Assembly (NCBI GenBank): GCA_040878345.1
Contig: JBBDML010000028.1
Location: forward strand, 1 to 64,000
DNA: 64,000 bases
From: ZC4RG35 sp040878345
Lineage (GTDB): Bacteria > Actinomycetota > Acidimicrobiia > Spongiisociales > ZC4RG35
Direction of reading: 5' to 3'
The notes beneath the pieces are model-generated. The model was not told where the DNA came from, did no database searches, and worked only from the letters and a program-made list of their open reading frames with translations. Every line of letters starts with the position of its first letter. Position 1 is the first letter of the stretch. A program made the translations under genes and the position numbers. This document shows, piece after piece, positions 25,295-34,903 of the stretch.

Positions 25295-27928
25295 ATGCAT
25301 CTCATGGACAGCAACCAGATCCGCAAGGCGTTTGTCGAATTCTTCGTCGAGCGCGGCCACGAGCTCCGGCCCTCGGCCTCGCTGATCCCCGTCGACCCCA
25401 CTCTCTTGCTGACCAATGCCGGGATGGTCCAGTTCAAGCCTTACTTTCTCGGTCAGGAGCCGGCACCCTGGCCCCGGGCTGTCTCGATCCAGAAGTGTGT
25501 CAGGACCATCGATATCGACATCATCGGGACCACCAAACGGCATCTCTCCTTCTTCGAGATGCTGGGGAACTTCAGCTTCGGCGACTACTTCAAAGAGACC
25601 GCCATCCCCTATGGCTACCAGTTCTGCACGGAGGTCCTGGGCCTCGACCCGGAGCGGATGTGGTACACGGTCCACGAGACCGACGACGAGGCCGCCGAGA
25701 TCTGGGTCGATTCGGTTGGTGTCCCGCCGGAGCGAGTCCAGAGGGGTGGCAAGGACAACTTCTGGCAGATGGGGGTCCCCGGCCCGTGCGGACCGAGCTC
25801 CGAGATCTTCTGGGATCGCGGCCCGGACTTCGGCCCCGAAGGCGGCCCCATCGGGGGCGGTGAGGACCGATTCGTCGAGATATGGAACCTGGTCTTCATG
25901 CAGAACATCCAGGATGAGCCATATCATGTCGTCGGCGACCTCCCCGCCAAGAGCATCGACACCGGGATGGGACTCGACCGGGTCGCCACCGTGATGCAGG
26001 CGGTCGACTCGGTGTTCGACATCGACACCACCCGCCACGTCCTCCACGCCGCCGAGCGTCAGACCGGGCTCCACTACGGAAACTCAGCCCAGAGCGACGT
26101 GTCGCTTCGGATCCTCGCCGACCACGGCCGCACCGTCACCTTCCTCATTGGCGACGGGGTGGTTCCCTCCAACGACGGTCGGGGCCACGTCCTCCGCCGG
26201 GTGCTGCGGAGGGCAGTCCGACATGCATGGCAACACGGTGGTGAGGGGCTGGTGGTCCCCTCCTTGGTCGAGGCGACCATCGAGGTGATGGGTGACTCAT
26301 ACCCGACCCTGGTGGAGAAGTCCTCGTTCATCCTCGACGTGGCGACCCGTGAAGAGGAGCGTTTTCGCCGGACCCTGGAGTCGGGGCATCAGCTCCTCGA
26401 CACCGAGCTCGGCGAGAGCGGTGCGGTGCTCAGCGGGTCCACGGCCTTCAAGCTCCATGACACCTACGGCTTCCCCATCGAGCTCACCAGTGAGATCGCC
26501 GCCGAGCGCGGCGTCGAGGTCGACGTCGAGCAATTCGAGGCCGAGATGTCGGTACAGCGCGAGCGAGCTCGAGCGGCATGGAAGGGCATCGACTCCGCCG
26601 AGGCCGAAGTGGCCTACCGGGACATCCTCGAGACCCACGGGTTGTCCCGTTTCCTCGGGTACGACCTGGAGAGATCCGAAGGGACCATCCTGGCGATGCT
26701 CCTCGACGGCGATCCGGTGACTCAGGCGGGGGACGGCCAACTCGTCGAGGTCTTCCTCGATCGCACCCCTTTCTACGGCGAGTCCGGTGGCCAGGTGGGG
26801 GACATCGGGGCCATCGAGAGTGAAACCGGGCTCCTGCTAGTCCTGGACACCAAACACGCGGTGCAGGGGCTCCATGGCCACCGCGGGCGGGTGGAGCGGG
26901 GCTCCCTGGTGGTCGGCCAACAGGTGACCGCTGTCATCGACGGCATCCGAAGGGAGGCGATCAGAAAGAGCCATACCGGAACCCATGTCCTCCATTGGGC
27001 CTTGCGCGACGTCTTGGGCGACCACGCCGGACAGGCGGGCTCGCTGGTCGAGGCTGGGCGGCTCAGGTTCGATTTCTCACATTTCGGCCAGGTCCCCCAG
27101 CAGGAGCTGGCCCTGATCGAAGCCGAGGCCAACCGAAGGCTCATCGCCAATCATCAGGTGACCACGGTGGTGACGTCCAAGGAGGAGGCTCAGGCGATGG
27201 GTGCCATCGCCTTCTTCGGCGACAAGTACGGCGAGACGGTTCGGGTGGTCAGAGTCGGTGACTTCTCCACAGAGTTCTGCGGTGGGACCCACACCTCGAC
27301 TTCGGCGCAAGTGGGACCGCTGATCATCCTCTCCGAGTCGTCGATCGGGTCCAACCTACGCCGGGTCGAGGCTCTCACCGGCGTCAGCGCCTACGACCAT
27401 CTGGTTGATCTTCGGGAGACCCTCTACGACGCTGGTCGCCTGCTCAGGACCGGCAACCCCTCCGAGGTGCCGGCTCGTCTCGAACAGCTTTTGGAGCGTG
27501 TCGAGGGGCTCGAGGCAGAGTTGGATGCCATCAGGAACCAGCGACGTGGCTCGATGGCCGCAGAATTGGCAGAAGGCGCCATCAAGGTAGGAGAGGTGTC
27601 CTTGTTGATCTCCTCCGCTGGCGAGGTCGACCCCGATGGCCTCCGTCAGATAGCCCTGGGCGCTCGTGACCGACTCCAGGGCCCGGCGGTGGTGGTGATC
27701 GGGTCCATGGCAGACGGCAAGGGGGCCATGGTTGCCGCGATCACGCCCGACCTGGTGGCGCGTGGTGTGTCGGCGGGAGACTTGATCGCAGGCGCGGCCG
27801 CCGAGCTGGGCGGGGGTGGATCCCGTGATCCAGAGCTGGCACAGGCGGGCGGGCCCAACGGGTCACGTTTGGGTGAGGCGCTGGAGCTGGCCCGGGAGCA
27901 GGCGGAGGAGGCGCTCTCAGCCCTGTGA
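25295..27928 (+). CDS. alaS: Alanine--tRNA ligase
   Basis: An 877-residue AlaRS with the catalytic domain (IRKAFVEFFVERGHE, MVQFKPYFLG, FEMLGNFSFGDYFKE), the editing domain with HTGTHVLH and CGGTHTS zinc motifs, a coiled linker and the C-Ala domain (VVVIGSMADGKGAMVA). ATG at 25295; ATG at 25304 matches the usual family start better. TAACCT at 25270-25275 is a possible -10. The stop overlaps ruvX by 4 bases. Confidence 0.97.
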   Translation: MHLMDSNQIRKAFVEFFVERGHELRPSASLIPVDPTLLLTNAGMVQFKPYFLGQEPAPWPRAVSIQKCVRTIDIDIIGTTKRHLSFFEMLGNFSFGDYFKETAIPYGYQFCTEVLGLDPERMWYTVHETDDEAAEIWVDSVGVPPERVQRGGKDNFWQMGVPGPCGPSSEIFWDRGPDFGPEGGPIGGGEDRFVEIWNLVFMQNIQDEPYHVVGDLPAKSIDTGMGLDRVATVMQAVDSVFDIDTTRHVLHAAERQTGLHYGNSAQSDVSLRILADHGRTVTFLIGDGVVPSNDGRGHVLRRVLRRAVRHAWQHGGEGLVVPSLVEATIEVMGDSYPTLVEKSSFILDVATREEERFRRTLESGHQLLDTELGESGAVLSGSTAFKLHDTYGFPIELTSEIAAERGVEVDVEQFEAEMSVQRERARAAWKGIDSAEAEVAYRDILETHGLSRFLGYDLERSEGTILAMLLDGDPVTQAGDGQLVEVFLDRTPFYGESGGQVGDIGAIESETGLLLVLDTKHAVQGLHGHRGRVERGSLVVGQQVTAVIDGIRREAIRKSHTGTHVLHWALRDVLGDHAGQAGSLVEAGRLRFDFSHFGQVPQQELALIEAEANRRLIANHQVTTVVTSKEEAQAMGAIAFFGDKYGETVRVVRVGDFSTEFCGGTHTSTSAQVGPLIILSESSIGSNLRRVEALTGVSAYDHLVDLRETLYDAGRLLRTGNPSEVPARLEQLLERVEGLEAELDAIRNQRRGSMAAELAEGAIKVGEVSLLISSAGEVDPDGLRQIALGARDRLQGPAVVVIGSMADGKGAMVAAITPDLVARGVSAGDLIAGAAAELGGGGSRDPELAQAGGPNGSRLGEALELAREQAEEALSAL

Positions 27929-28365
27929 GACGCGTGATCGGCGTCGACTACGGGCGCAAACGGGTCGGTTTGGCCATGTCCGACCCTCTGGGGATGACCG
28001 CCCGACCACTGGAAGTCGTGCCCCGCTCGCTGGCGGTCGACCGGGTCGCCCAACTCGCCGAAGAGCATGAGGTGGACACCATCGTGGTCGGGTTGCCCCG
28101 ACCGCTTGGCGGCGGCGACTCCGATTCTGCGCGATTGGCCCGGGAGCTCGGAGATCAGATCCAATCGGCGACCGGTGTGGAGGTGGTGTTCGTCGACGAG
28201 CGCTACACATCGAAAATTGCCGAAGAATCACTACTCGAAGCGGGCGTGAGGCGCCGGTCCAGGCGCATCACCGTCGACAAGGTGGCAGCGGCGATCATCC
28301 TCCAGGGATACCTCGACGGGAACTCGCGCCGGAGCGGAGACGTCAAAGGCACTGGTGCCCGATGA
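27925..28365 (+). CDS. ruvX: Holliday junction resolvase-like protein RuvX/YqgF
   Basis: A 146-residue RNase H-fold protein with VIGVDYGRKRVGLAMSDP, VVGLPRPLGG, VVFVDERYTSKIAEE and VDKVAAAIILQGYLD. Homologues act in 16S rRNA 5'-end processing and possibly junction resolution. GTG start overlaps the alaS stop by 4 bases and its own stop overlaps mltG by 4. alaS-ruvX-mltG-aroE is a conserved order. Confidence 0.94.
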   Translation: MRRVIGVDYGRKRVGLAMSDPLGMTARPLEVVPRSLAVDRVAQLAEEHEVDTIVVGLPRPLGGGDSDSARLARELGDQIQSATGVEVVFVDERYTSKIAEESLLEAGVRRRSRRITVDKVAAAIILQGYLDGNSRRSGDVKGTGAR

Positions 28366-29462
28366 CACTTGAGCCCACCCCCGACCAGGCTGCTTGGTCG
28401 CGCGCCGCAAAGGTTGCGGGCGCGATTGGCATGGTGATCCTCGCTGCAGTGGTGGTTGTGGGTGGCGCCTCGTACCTGGGGCGGATGGTTGGTGGTGCCT
28501 TGGGCCCCGAACAGGTGGGGAGCATCCCGGTGGATGTCGAGCCTGGCCAACCGGTCACCATCGAGGTACCGGTCGGCTCCTCTGGCCAGGACATTGGTGC
28601 GATTCTCGCCGCCAACGGGGTGGTGAGGTCGGCGCTCGAGTTCGAAGTGGCGGTCCGCAACGTGGACGCAGCCGAGAGGCTCAAGGCCGGCACCTATGAC
28701 TTCCTGACCGTGATGGACCCTGCGGAGGTGGTGGCGATGTTGGTCGCCGGGCCGGCACCTTCGGTTTACCGGGTCACCATCATCGAAGGTCTCCGGGTGG
28801 AGGAGATCCTGGTGGCCCTGGCAGAGAAAACCCCGCACGATTACGACGCCTACGCCTCTGCTCTCCTCGGTGGAGAGGTCTCCACCTCGATCCGTGACAT
28901 GCCCCAAGACCCCACGCTCGCCGACTGGGAGGGGCTCCTCTTCCCCGACACCTATGAATTCTCGAGGAGTGCCGGGCCCATCGCCATCCTCCAGAGGATG
29001 GCTTCGACCATGGAACAGCGGGTGGACAGCATCGACTGGGAGGCCTGGGAGGCCCTCGGTCACACCAGGTACCAGGGGATAGTTCTGGCATCACTCATCG
29101 AGAGCGAGGTCCGCGTCGACACCGAGCGTGTCATCGTGTCCAGCGTGATCCACAACCGCTTGGCGGCCGGGATGCGACTCGAGCTCGACGCCACCGTCCT
29201 CTATGCCCTGGGCACCAGGGACATCGCCGAATTCGACCGGGAGTTCGACTCGCCTTACAACACATACGTGGCGGATGGGCTGCCACCGACCCCGATCTCG
29301 GCGCCGGGGCGCTCTTCGCTGGAGGCCTCCGCCGCCCCAGCAGCCACGCCATATTTGTTCTATGTCCTGGCCGATCTCGAGGGGAACCACGTCTTTGCCG
29401 AGACCATCGAGGAGCACCAGGCCAATGTCGCCAGGGCGCGTGAGGACGGGGTCTTGCCCTGA
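28362..29462 (+). CDS. mltG: Endolytic murein transglycosylase MltG
   Basis: A 366-residue protein with one N-terminal transmembrane helix (VAGAIGMVILAAVVVVGGASYL, about 18-40), a LysM-like region (VTIEVPVGSSGQDIGAIL), and the YceG core GLLFPDTYEFSR and VLASLIESEVRVDTERVIVSSVIHNRL. The catalytic Glu lies in IESE, and SPYNTYVADGLPPTPISAPG completes the active site. It cleaves nascent glycan strands at the membrane, setting glycan length. Confidence 0.95.
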   Translation: MTLEPTPDQAAWSRAAKVAGAIGMVILAAVVVVGGASYLGRMVGGALGPEQVGSIPVDVEPGQPVTIEVPVGSSGQDIGAILAANGVVRSALEFEVAVRNVDAAERLKAGTYDFLTVMDPAEVVAMLVAGPAPSVYRVTIIEGLRVEEILVALAEKTPHDYDAYASALLGGEVSTSIRDMPQDPTLADWEGLLFPDTYEFSRSAGPIAILQRMASTMEQRVDSIDWEAWEALGHTRYQGIVLASLIESEVRVDTERVIVSSVIHNRLAAGMRLELDATVLYALGTRDIAEFDREFDSPYNTYVADGLPPTPISAPGRSSLEASAAPAATPYLFYVLADLEGNHVFAETIEEHQANVARAREDGVLP

Positions 29463-29484
29463 GCCTCCTGGCACACTGGGCCCC

Positions 29485-30261
29485 ATGGCTCCGGTGTGGC
29501 GATTCGCGTTGGTTGGAGACCCTGTTGAGCACTCGCTTTCGCCCCTGATCCAGAATGCCGCCCTGGAGGTGGCCGGGTTGGTGGGTGAGTACCGGGCCAT
29601 CCGCGCCGACTATGCCATCCTCGACGAGGTCATCAGGGATCTGCATGAGGGTGGGTTGGACGGCGCGAATGTCACCATGCCCCTCAAACCGGCCGCCCTC
29701 GAGAGATGCGACCGACTGACCGCCGAGGCCCAGAAAGCCGGATCGGTCAACAGCCTCCGGGTCAGGGATGGCGTTCTCGAGGGGCACTCGACCGACGTGG
29801 TTGCCTTCGACACCTCTTACGCGCTGCTTGGCGACGCCCCGGCTCTCCTGGTGCTGGGTTGGGGAGGTGCGGCGAAGGCGGCGGTTGCGGCATGGCCGGG
29901 CGACGAGGCCCATGTGTCAGCCCGCGACACGGCAAAGCTGGCCGGTGCGGGGGTCCCAGGCAAGATCGTCAAACAAGTTCGCTGGAGCGAAGGGATCCCG
30001 GGGGCACTGGTGGTCAATGCCACACCGCTGGGAATGCATGGCGAGACCCTTCCCCACGGGGTCCGCACCGGGGCGGCGGCGCTGATCGACCTTCCTTATG
30101 CAACGGCACCGACACCGGCGGTGATCGCGGCCAACGACGCTGGGATTCCGGTGTTGGATGGCATCGCATTCCTGGCGTCACAAGCGACCGCCTCCTTCGA
30201 GTGGTGGACCGGGGTTGCCGTAGACTCGGGGTACCTCGAGTCCGTGGCCAGAAACGCCTAA
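29485..30261 (+). CDS. aroE: Shikimate dehydrogenase
   Basis: A 258-residue enzyme from ATG 29485. GDPVEHSLSPLIQNAAL is the N-terminal shikimate site. The catalytic Lys lies in NVTMPLK and the Asp in HSTDVVAF, where most homologues have NTD. The nucleotide loop is LGWGGAAKAA instead of the usual GAGGAARA, and VNATPLGM is present. It reduces 3-dehydroshikimate. The variant loop may affect NADPH preference, but overall identity is clear. Starts 22 bases after mltG. Confidence 0.92.
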   Translation: MAPVWRFALVGDPVEHSLSPLIQNAALEVAGLVGEYRAIRADYAILDEVIRDLHEGGLDGANVTMPLKPAALERCDRLTAEAQKAGSVNSLRVRDGVLEGHSTDVVAFDTSYALLGDAPALLVLGWGGAAKAAVAAWPGDEAHVSARDTAKLAGAGVPGKIVKQVRWSEGIPGALVVNATPLGMHGETLPHGVRTGAAALIDLPYATAPTPAVIAANDAGIPVLDGIAFLASQATASFEWWTGVAVDSGYLESVARNA

Positions 30262-30315
30262 AGCGCCCGAGGCATTAGGCCGAAATGGATGCGAGGCTTA
30301 ACACAAGGAGCTGAA

Positions 30316-31416
30316 GTGTCTCTTTCCGGGAATCTGGGATTCGTCTCGCTCGACGAAGTTCTCCGTCTGCTGACCCGTTCCAAGCAGCGTGGGGCTGTCG
30401 ACGTGCGTGGCGAGAAGGTACGTGGGCGTGTCTTCGTCGATCGTGGCGGTGTGTCGCTCGCCACCACCTTCACCGACGAGAGCCTTTATCGTCATCTCAT
30501 CAAGTCCGGGCTGATCGACAGTGCCAAGCTGGGCACCATCTCAACCGGTGGAGCCGATCTGAGCTCGATAACCGATCAGGACGGCGGCGCACTGTCGGCG
30601 CTCCTTCGGGAGATGTCGGTCGAGAGCATCTATCAGCTCGGTCTCCAGGGTGAGACCTTCGAGGTCGTGGAGAGCGAGACCTCTCCTTACGCCAATCCCA
30701 AGCCCTTCGAGCTCGAGGACCTGATCGCCGACTCCAAGCAGCGTTTCACCGACTGGGTCGAGGTCAAGGCAATCATCTCCGACCTCGACCGCAATCTCGA
30801 GTTCCGTCACGAGCTAGGGGATCGCGACCAGGTGACCATCGCCAAGGACGCCTGGCGCCTGCTCAGCGAGGTCGGCCGGGGGAGCAGCGTTCGCGCTCTT
30901 GCCGACGAGTTGGGCACTACCGAGTTCTGGACCGCCCGTATCGCAGCCGGGCTCGTCGAGGACGAGCTTCTCGCCATGGAGACGGTCGAGGCCACCCCGA
31001 CACATGTCAGAGAGCCCGTGGCCAGTTTCGAGACCGCACCTATCGAGTACGCCGAGCCTGTTTCCGGCGCCAATGGGTCAACAGAGCCCCTCGAGTCGGA
31101 GGTCCATGTGGATCCCAACCAGTCATGGTGGAGGGAGCCGGTGGCCGGCGAGACCAGTGATGAGGTCGAGCCCGACGCCGACCAGGCGATCGCGGCCGCG
31201 ATAGAGGGTGACCAGGCATGGGGTGAGAGTCAGCCTGCGGTGGAGTCCCCGGTCGAGACCCGGGACACCACCGGCCACGCCGAGGTCGAGGAGGACACTG
31301 AGGCCTTCCTGGAGAAGGTGTTCTCGGACATGGAGCCCGCCGAAGAGCCGGACGAGGGTTACGGCTTGCTCCGTCGCCGGCGCATGGGCACCCTTCGCGA
31401 TCTCTCCAACGAATAG
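30316..31416 (+). CDS. DUF4388 domain protein with acidic C-terminal region
   Basis: A 366-residue protein from GTG 30316, preceded by AAGGAG at 5-base spacing; an earlier ATG at 30289 has no such site. The N-terminal 90 residues (LSGNLGFVSLDEVLRLLTRSKQRGAVDV) match the DUF4388/PATAN-type module, often linked to signalling or gliding/pilus regulation. A helical middle region with a winged-helix-like segment (VGRGSSVRALADELGTTEFWTARI) follows, then an acidic low-complexity tail ending LRRRRMGTLRDLSNE. It lies next to a prepilin peptidase gene. Function unknown. Confidence 0.7.
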   Translation: MSLSGNLGFVSLDEVLRLLTRSKQRGAVDVRGEKVRGRVFVDRGGVSLATTFTDESLYRHLIKSGLIDSAKLGTISTGGADLSSITDQDGGALSALLREMSVESIYQLGLQGETFEVVESETSPYANPKPFELEDLIADSKQRFTDWVEVKAIISDLDRNLEFRHELGDRDQVTIAKDAWRLLSEVGRGSSVRALADELGTTEFWTARIAAGLVEDELLAMETVEATPTHVREPVASFETAPIEYAEPVSGANGSTEPLESEVHVDPNQSWWREPVAGETSDEVEPDADQAIAAAIEGDQAWGESQPAVESPVETRDTTGHAEVEEDTEAFLEKVFSDMEPAEEPDEGYGLLRRRRMGTLRDLSNE

Positions 31417-31453
31417 CCGCCCACCCCATCTCTCCCACTAGGTTGCCCCAGCG

Positions 31454-32185
31454 GTGACCCTCGTCTTAATCGCCTTGATCGGTGGCCTGATCGGTCTGGC
31501 CGCTCATGACCTCGCCATCCAGGGCTTGACCGACGACATGCCGCTCCGGCCCTTGACCGGCACCTGCCCCCAGTGCCACCAGCGACGGGGCTGGCTCAAG
31601 GCACGCTGTGGTCAATGCGGCCGCCGGGTGCAGCGCGAGCCGGTGGTGGCGATCACCGGGGCCCTGGTGGCAGCCGGGTTCTACCTGGGTCTCGGGCTCA
31701 CCTGGCTGCTCATCCCATATCTCGGATTCCTCGCCCTGAGCATGGCCCTCCTTGTCACCGACCTCGAGGAATTCCGAATCGTCGACCGGCTGAACATCAG
31801 GGGGACATTGGTCCTGCTCGTCGCCCTCTCCGGAGTGGCGCTGGCGATTGGGGCTGGCGGGGCCCTGGTGAGGGGCCTCCTTGGCGCCGCCGCCTACTTC
31901 ACCGGGGCAACGGCGATGTGGCTCTTGGTGCGAGGCCGGGGTTTCGGGGCCGGAGACGTCAAGCTGGCCCCTCTGCTCGGCTTGTTCACCGCCTTTGTCT
32001 CGTGGGGGACCCTCGGGTGGGCGGTGTTCGCCATGGCCGTGATCGGCGGGGCAGTGGGGATCGGGATGCTGGCGATGGGTGCAGCCAAGATGAAGACCGA
32101 GCTTCCCTATGGCCCGCCGATGATCATGGGCGCCTGGCTGGCGGTGGTGCTCGCCGGGATCGGGTCGATTCCACTTCCGTCGTAG
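31454..32185 (+). CDS. Prepilin peptidase (A24 family)
   Basis: A 243-residue polytopic membrane protein. An N-terminal cytoplasmic zinc-like motif CPQC...CGQC (about 38-56) is followed by six or so transmembrane segments. The two catalytic aspartates are in LLVTDLEEFRI and GAGDVKLAPLLG. It would cleave and perhaps N-methylate type IV pilin or related prepilin leaders at the membrane. GTG start at 31454. A prepilin peptidase between aroE and aroC is also found in mycobacteria. No pilin gene is present here. Confidence 0.88.
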   Translation: MTLVLIALIGGLIGLAAHDLAIQGLTDDMPLRPLTGTCPQCHQRRGWLKARCGQCGRRVQREPVVAITGALVAAGFYLGLGLTWLLIPYLGFLALSMALLVTDLEEFRIVDRLNIRGTLVLLVALSGVALAIGAGGALVRGLLGAAAYFTGATAMWLLVRGRGFGAGDVKLAPLLGLFTAFVSWGTLGWAVFAMAVIGGAVGIGMLAMGAAKMKTELPYGPPMIMGAWLAVVLAGIGSIPLPS

Positions 32186-32195
32186 CATCTCGTCG

Positions 32196-33350
32196 ATGCT
32201 GAGATTCCTCACCGCCGGCGAGTCCCATGGCCCCGGCCTGGTGACCATCGTGGAGGGGCTCCCAAAGGGCCTCGAGGTGACATCCGACGACTTCTCGCGG
32301 GAGCTTGCCCGTCGCCGTCATGGGTACGGGCGCGGGGGCCGGATGCAGGTGGAGACCGATGACTTGGAGATCATCGCCGGGATTCGCCATGGGCGCACCC
32401 TCGGATCTCCGGTGTCGGTGATGGTGAGGAACACCGAATGGCCCAATTGGTCAGAAGTCATGGCGGTGGAGCCAAGGGGACCTGCAAAGGCCATCACCCG
32501 CCCACGCCCCGGCCACGCCGACCTCGCCGGGATGCTCAAGTTCGACACCGACGACGCCCGTGACATCCTGGAGCGAGCGTCGGCCAGGGAGACCGCCGCC
32601 AGGACCATCGCTGGGGTGCTTGCCCGAAAGGTGTTGGCCGCGGTGGGGGTCGACGTGGTCAGCCACGTGGTCTCGATCGGGGAAGTCAGAAGCGAGGGGC
32701 CTGCCCCGGGGGGCGATCAGGGCGCCGACGTCGATGCCAGCGAGGTGAGGTGCCTCGATCCGGGGGCCGAAATACGGATGATCGCCGCCATCGATCAGGC
32801 ACGGGCGGCCAAGGACACCCTTGGCGGGGTCTTCGAGGTGCTCGCCTACGGGGTGCCACCGGGGATCGGGTCTCATGTCCACTACGACCGGCGTCTCGAT
32901 TCCCTCCTCGCCCAGGCGGTGATGTCGATACCGGCGATCAAGGGCGTCGAGATCGGCGACGGGTTCGAGGTGGCAGCCCTGCCCGGTTCCAAGGCCCACG
33001 ACGAGATCTACCTGACGGATGGGATCCTCGGCCGTGGCTCGAATCGTGCGGGAGGGGTCGAAGGCGGGATCAGCAACGGCGAGCCGATACGCGTGCGGGC
33101 TGCGATGAAGCCCATCTCGACCCTCATGCGGCCCCTGCACACCGTGGACATGGCAACCGGGGAGGAGGCTCAGGCAGTGCGGGAACGCGCCGACGTGTGC
33201 GCGGTGCCGGCGGCGGCGGTGGTAGGCGAGCAGATGGTTGCCCTGACCATCGCCCCCGAGATGCAGCGAAAGTTCGGTGGCGACACCGTCGAGGAGTTCA
33301 GGGAGGCGGTGGACCGGTACCGCCGGCGCCTGGCCGAGCGGGTCACATGA
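32196..33350 (+). CDS. aroC: Chorismate synthase
   Basis: A 384-residue enzyme. LRFLTAGESHGPGL and RRRHGYGRGGRMQ are the N-terminal signatures; RPGHADL, ERASARETAARTIAGV and GGISNGEPI are later ones. It uses reduced FMN to eliminate phosphate from EPSP. ATG at 32196; overlaps aroK by 4 bases. Confidence 0.97.
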   Translation: MLRFLTAGESHGPGLVTIVEGLPKGLEVTSDDFSRELARRRHGYGRGGRMQVETDDLEIIAGIRHGRTLGSPVSVMVRNTEWPNWSEVMAVEPRGPAKAITRPRPGHADLAGMLKFDTDDARDILERASARETAARTIAGVLARKVLAAVGVDVVSHVVSIGEVRSEGPAPGGDQGADVDASEVRCLDPGAEIRMIAAIDQARAAKDTLGGVFEVLAYGVPPGIGSHVHYDRRLDSLLAQAVMSIPAIKGVEIGDGFEVAALPGSKAHDEIYLTDGILGRGSNRAGGVEGGISNGEPIRVRAAMKPISTLMRPLHTVDMATGEEAQAVRERADVCAVPAAAVVGEQMVALTIAPEMQRKFGGDTVEEFREAVDRYRRRLAERVT

Positions 33351-33850
33351 CCCTTCTGTGGCTCATCGGGCTGATGGGGACCGGCAAGACCACGGCGGGG
33401 CGCAGGGCGTCCGAGATCCTCGGGGTGGGGTTCATCGACACCGATCAACTGGTGGAGGAGCGCGCAGGGATGCGGGTGCCCGACATCTGGGAGCTTGGAG
33501 GGGAGCCGCTGTTCAGGGAGCATGAGCGGTTGGCCATCGCCGGGATGAAAGGCCACACCGGCATCGTGGCTACAGGTGGCGGAGCTGTCCTCGACCCGAC
33601 CTCCCGGGACGCAATGAGGAGATCGGGACATGTGATCTGGTTGGAGGCGGCCCCGGAGATCATCGCCGGGCGGATCGCAGCGGGCGGTCGGCCTCTGCTG
33701 CTCCGCGAGGGCGCTCTCGAACTGACACTTCGGGAGCTCCTCGAGAAGCGAAGGGAGGCTTACGCCAGCGCGGCGACCGAGAGAATCGACACCGGACCGC
33801 TGGATGTGGAGGAAGTGGCCGCCGAGATAGCGACGAGATGGCCCGCCTGA
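33347..33850 (+). CDS. aroK: Shikimate kinase
   Basis: A 167-residue P-loop kinase from ATG 33347. Walker A is GLMGTGKTT, the shikimate-binding residues lie in DTDQLVEE, GGEPLFREHE and ATGGGAVLD, and a lid Arg follows in GGRPLLL. Overlaps aroC by 4 bases and aroB by 13. Confidence 0.95.
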   Translation: MTLLWLIGLMGTGKTTAGRRASEILGVGFIDTDQLVEERAGMRVPDIWELGGEPLFREHERLAIAGMKGHTGIVATGGGAVLDPTSRDAMRRSGHVIWLEAAPEIIAGRIAAGGRPLLLREGALELTLRELLEKRREAYASAATERIDTGPLDVEEVAAEIATRWPA

Positions 33851-34863
33851 CGGTCGCCGGGGTCACCGAGGTGATCATCGGGGCCGGCCTACCCGATGAC
33901 CTGCTCCCTGAGAGCCCCAAACGACGCCAGGCCGCCATTCTGACCCAGCCGGCCGCTACTTCCCGGGCCCTCGAGATCGCCGGCCGGCTGAGAGGCGAGG
34001 GCATCCACAACGAGGTGATCGGGCTCCCGGATCGCGACGAGGCCAAGACCTTGGCGGTGGCTGCGTCGGTCTATGAGGCCCTGGCCCGCATGGGTCTGAC
34101 CGTTCACGACACCGTCGTCGGGGTCGGCGGTGGGTCGGTCACCGACCTGGCCGGTTTCGTGGCCGGCACCTGGCTGAGGGGCGTGGAGGTGGTTCATTTC
34201 CCAACCACCTACCTGGGCGCGATCGATGCGGCTGTGGGAGGCAAGACCGGTGTCAACATCGCCGGCAAGAACCTGGTCGGGGTCTTCTGGCACCCGACGA
34301 GGGTGGTGGTGGACACCCAGCTGCTCCAGCTCCTTCCGCCGGGCCTGATCCGTGAGGGCCTGGCCGAGGCATACAAGGCCGGGTTGGTCGGTGACCCCGA
34401 GCTGGCCGACCTGCTCACCACCAAGGGCCGGGAGGCCCCGATAGACGAGGTGGTATCCCGCGCCCTGGCCGTCAAGATCCGGCTGGTGGATCTGGACCCT
34501 CTGGACCGGGGGGTGAGAGCCTTTCTCAACTTCGGGCACACCATCGGGCACGCCATCGAGTACGCCTCTCCTCTCTCACATGGGGAGAGCGTCGCGCTGG
34601 GGATGGTCGGCGCCTCGAAGGTGTCCGAGGCCCGAGTGGGATTCGCCTCCCATGACCAGGTGGTCGGCACCTTGGCAACCCTGGGGCTTCCGATCTCTGC
34701 AGACGGGTTGGATGTCGCCCGAGTGCGCGACCTGGTGAATCGTGACAAGAAGAGGGATGAGCGCGGGAGCCGGATGGTCCTGCTCAGGGCCATAGGTGAC
34801 CCTTTCGTGACCCATGTCTTCGAGGACGACGTGCAGATGGCGCTGGGCGCGATCGGCATCTGA
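33838..34863 (+). CDS. aroB: 3-dehydroquinate synthase
   Basis: A 341-residue NAD- and zinc-dependent enzyme. GVGGGSVTDLAGFVAGTWLRGV, PTTYLGAIDAAVGGKTGVNI, GLAEAYKAGLV and NFGHTIGHAIEY are seen; the last contains a metal-binding His. It makes 3-dehydroquinate from DAHP. The chromosome order aroC-aroK-aroB-efp-nusB is conserved in Actinobacteria. Confidence 0.96.
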   Translation: MARLTVAGVTEVIIGAGLPDDLLPESPKRRQAAILTQPAATSRALEIAGRLRGEGIHNEVIGLPDRDEAKTLAVAASVYEALARMGLTVHDTVVGVGGGSVTDLAGFVAGTWLRGVEVVHFPTTYLGAIDAAVGGKTGVNIAGKNLVGVFWHPTRVVVDTQLLQLLPPGLIREGLAEAYKAGLVGDPELADLLTTKGREAPIDEVVSRALAVKIRLVDLDPLDRGVRAFLNFGHTIGHAIEYASPLSHGESVALGMVGASKVSEARVGFASHDQVVGTLATLGLPISADGLDVARVRDLVNRDKKRDERGSRMVLLRAIGDPFVTHVFEDDVQMALGAIGI

Positions 34864-34903
34864 GACGGGGTACCGTCCCGGCCGGAGTCTTCCAGGGAGC
34901 CCA

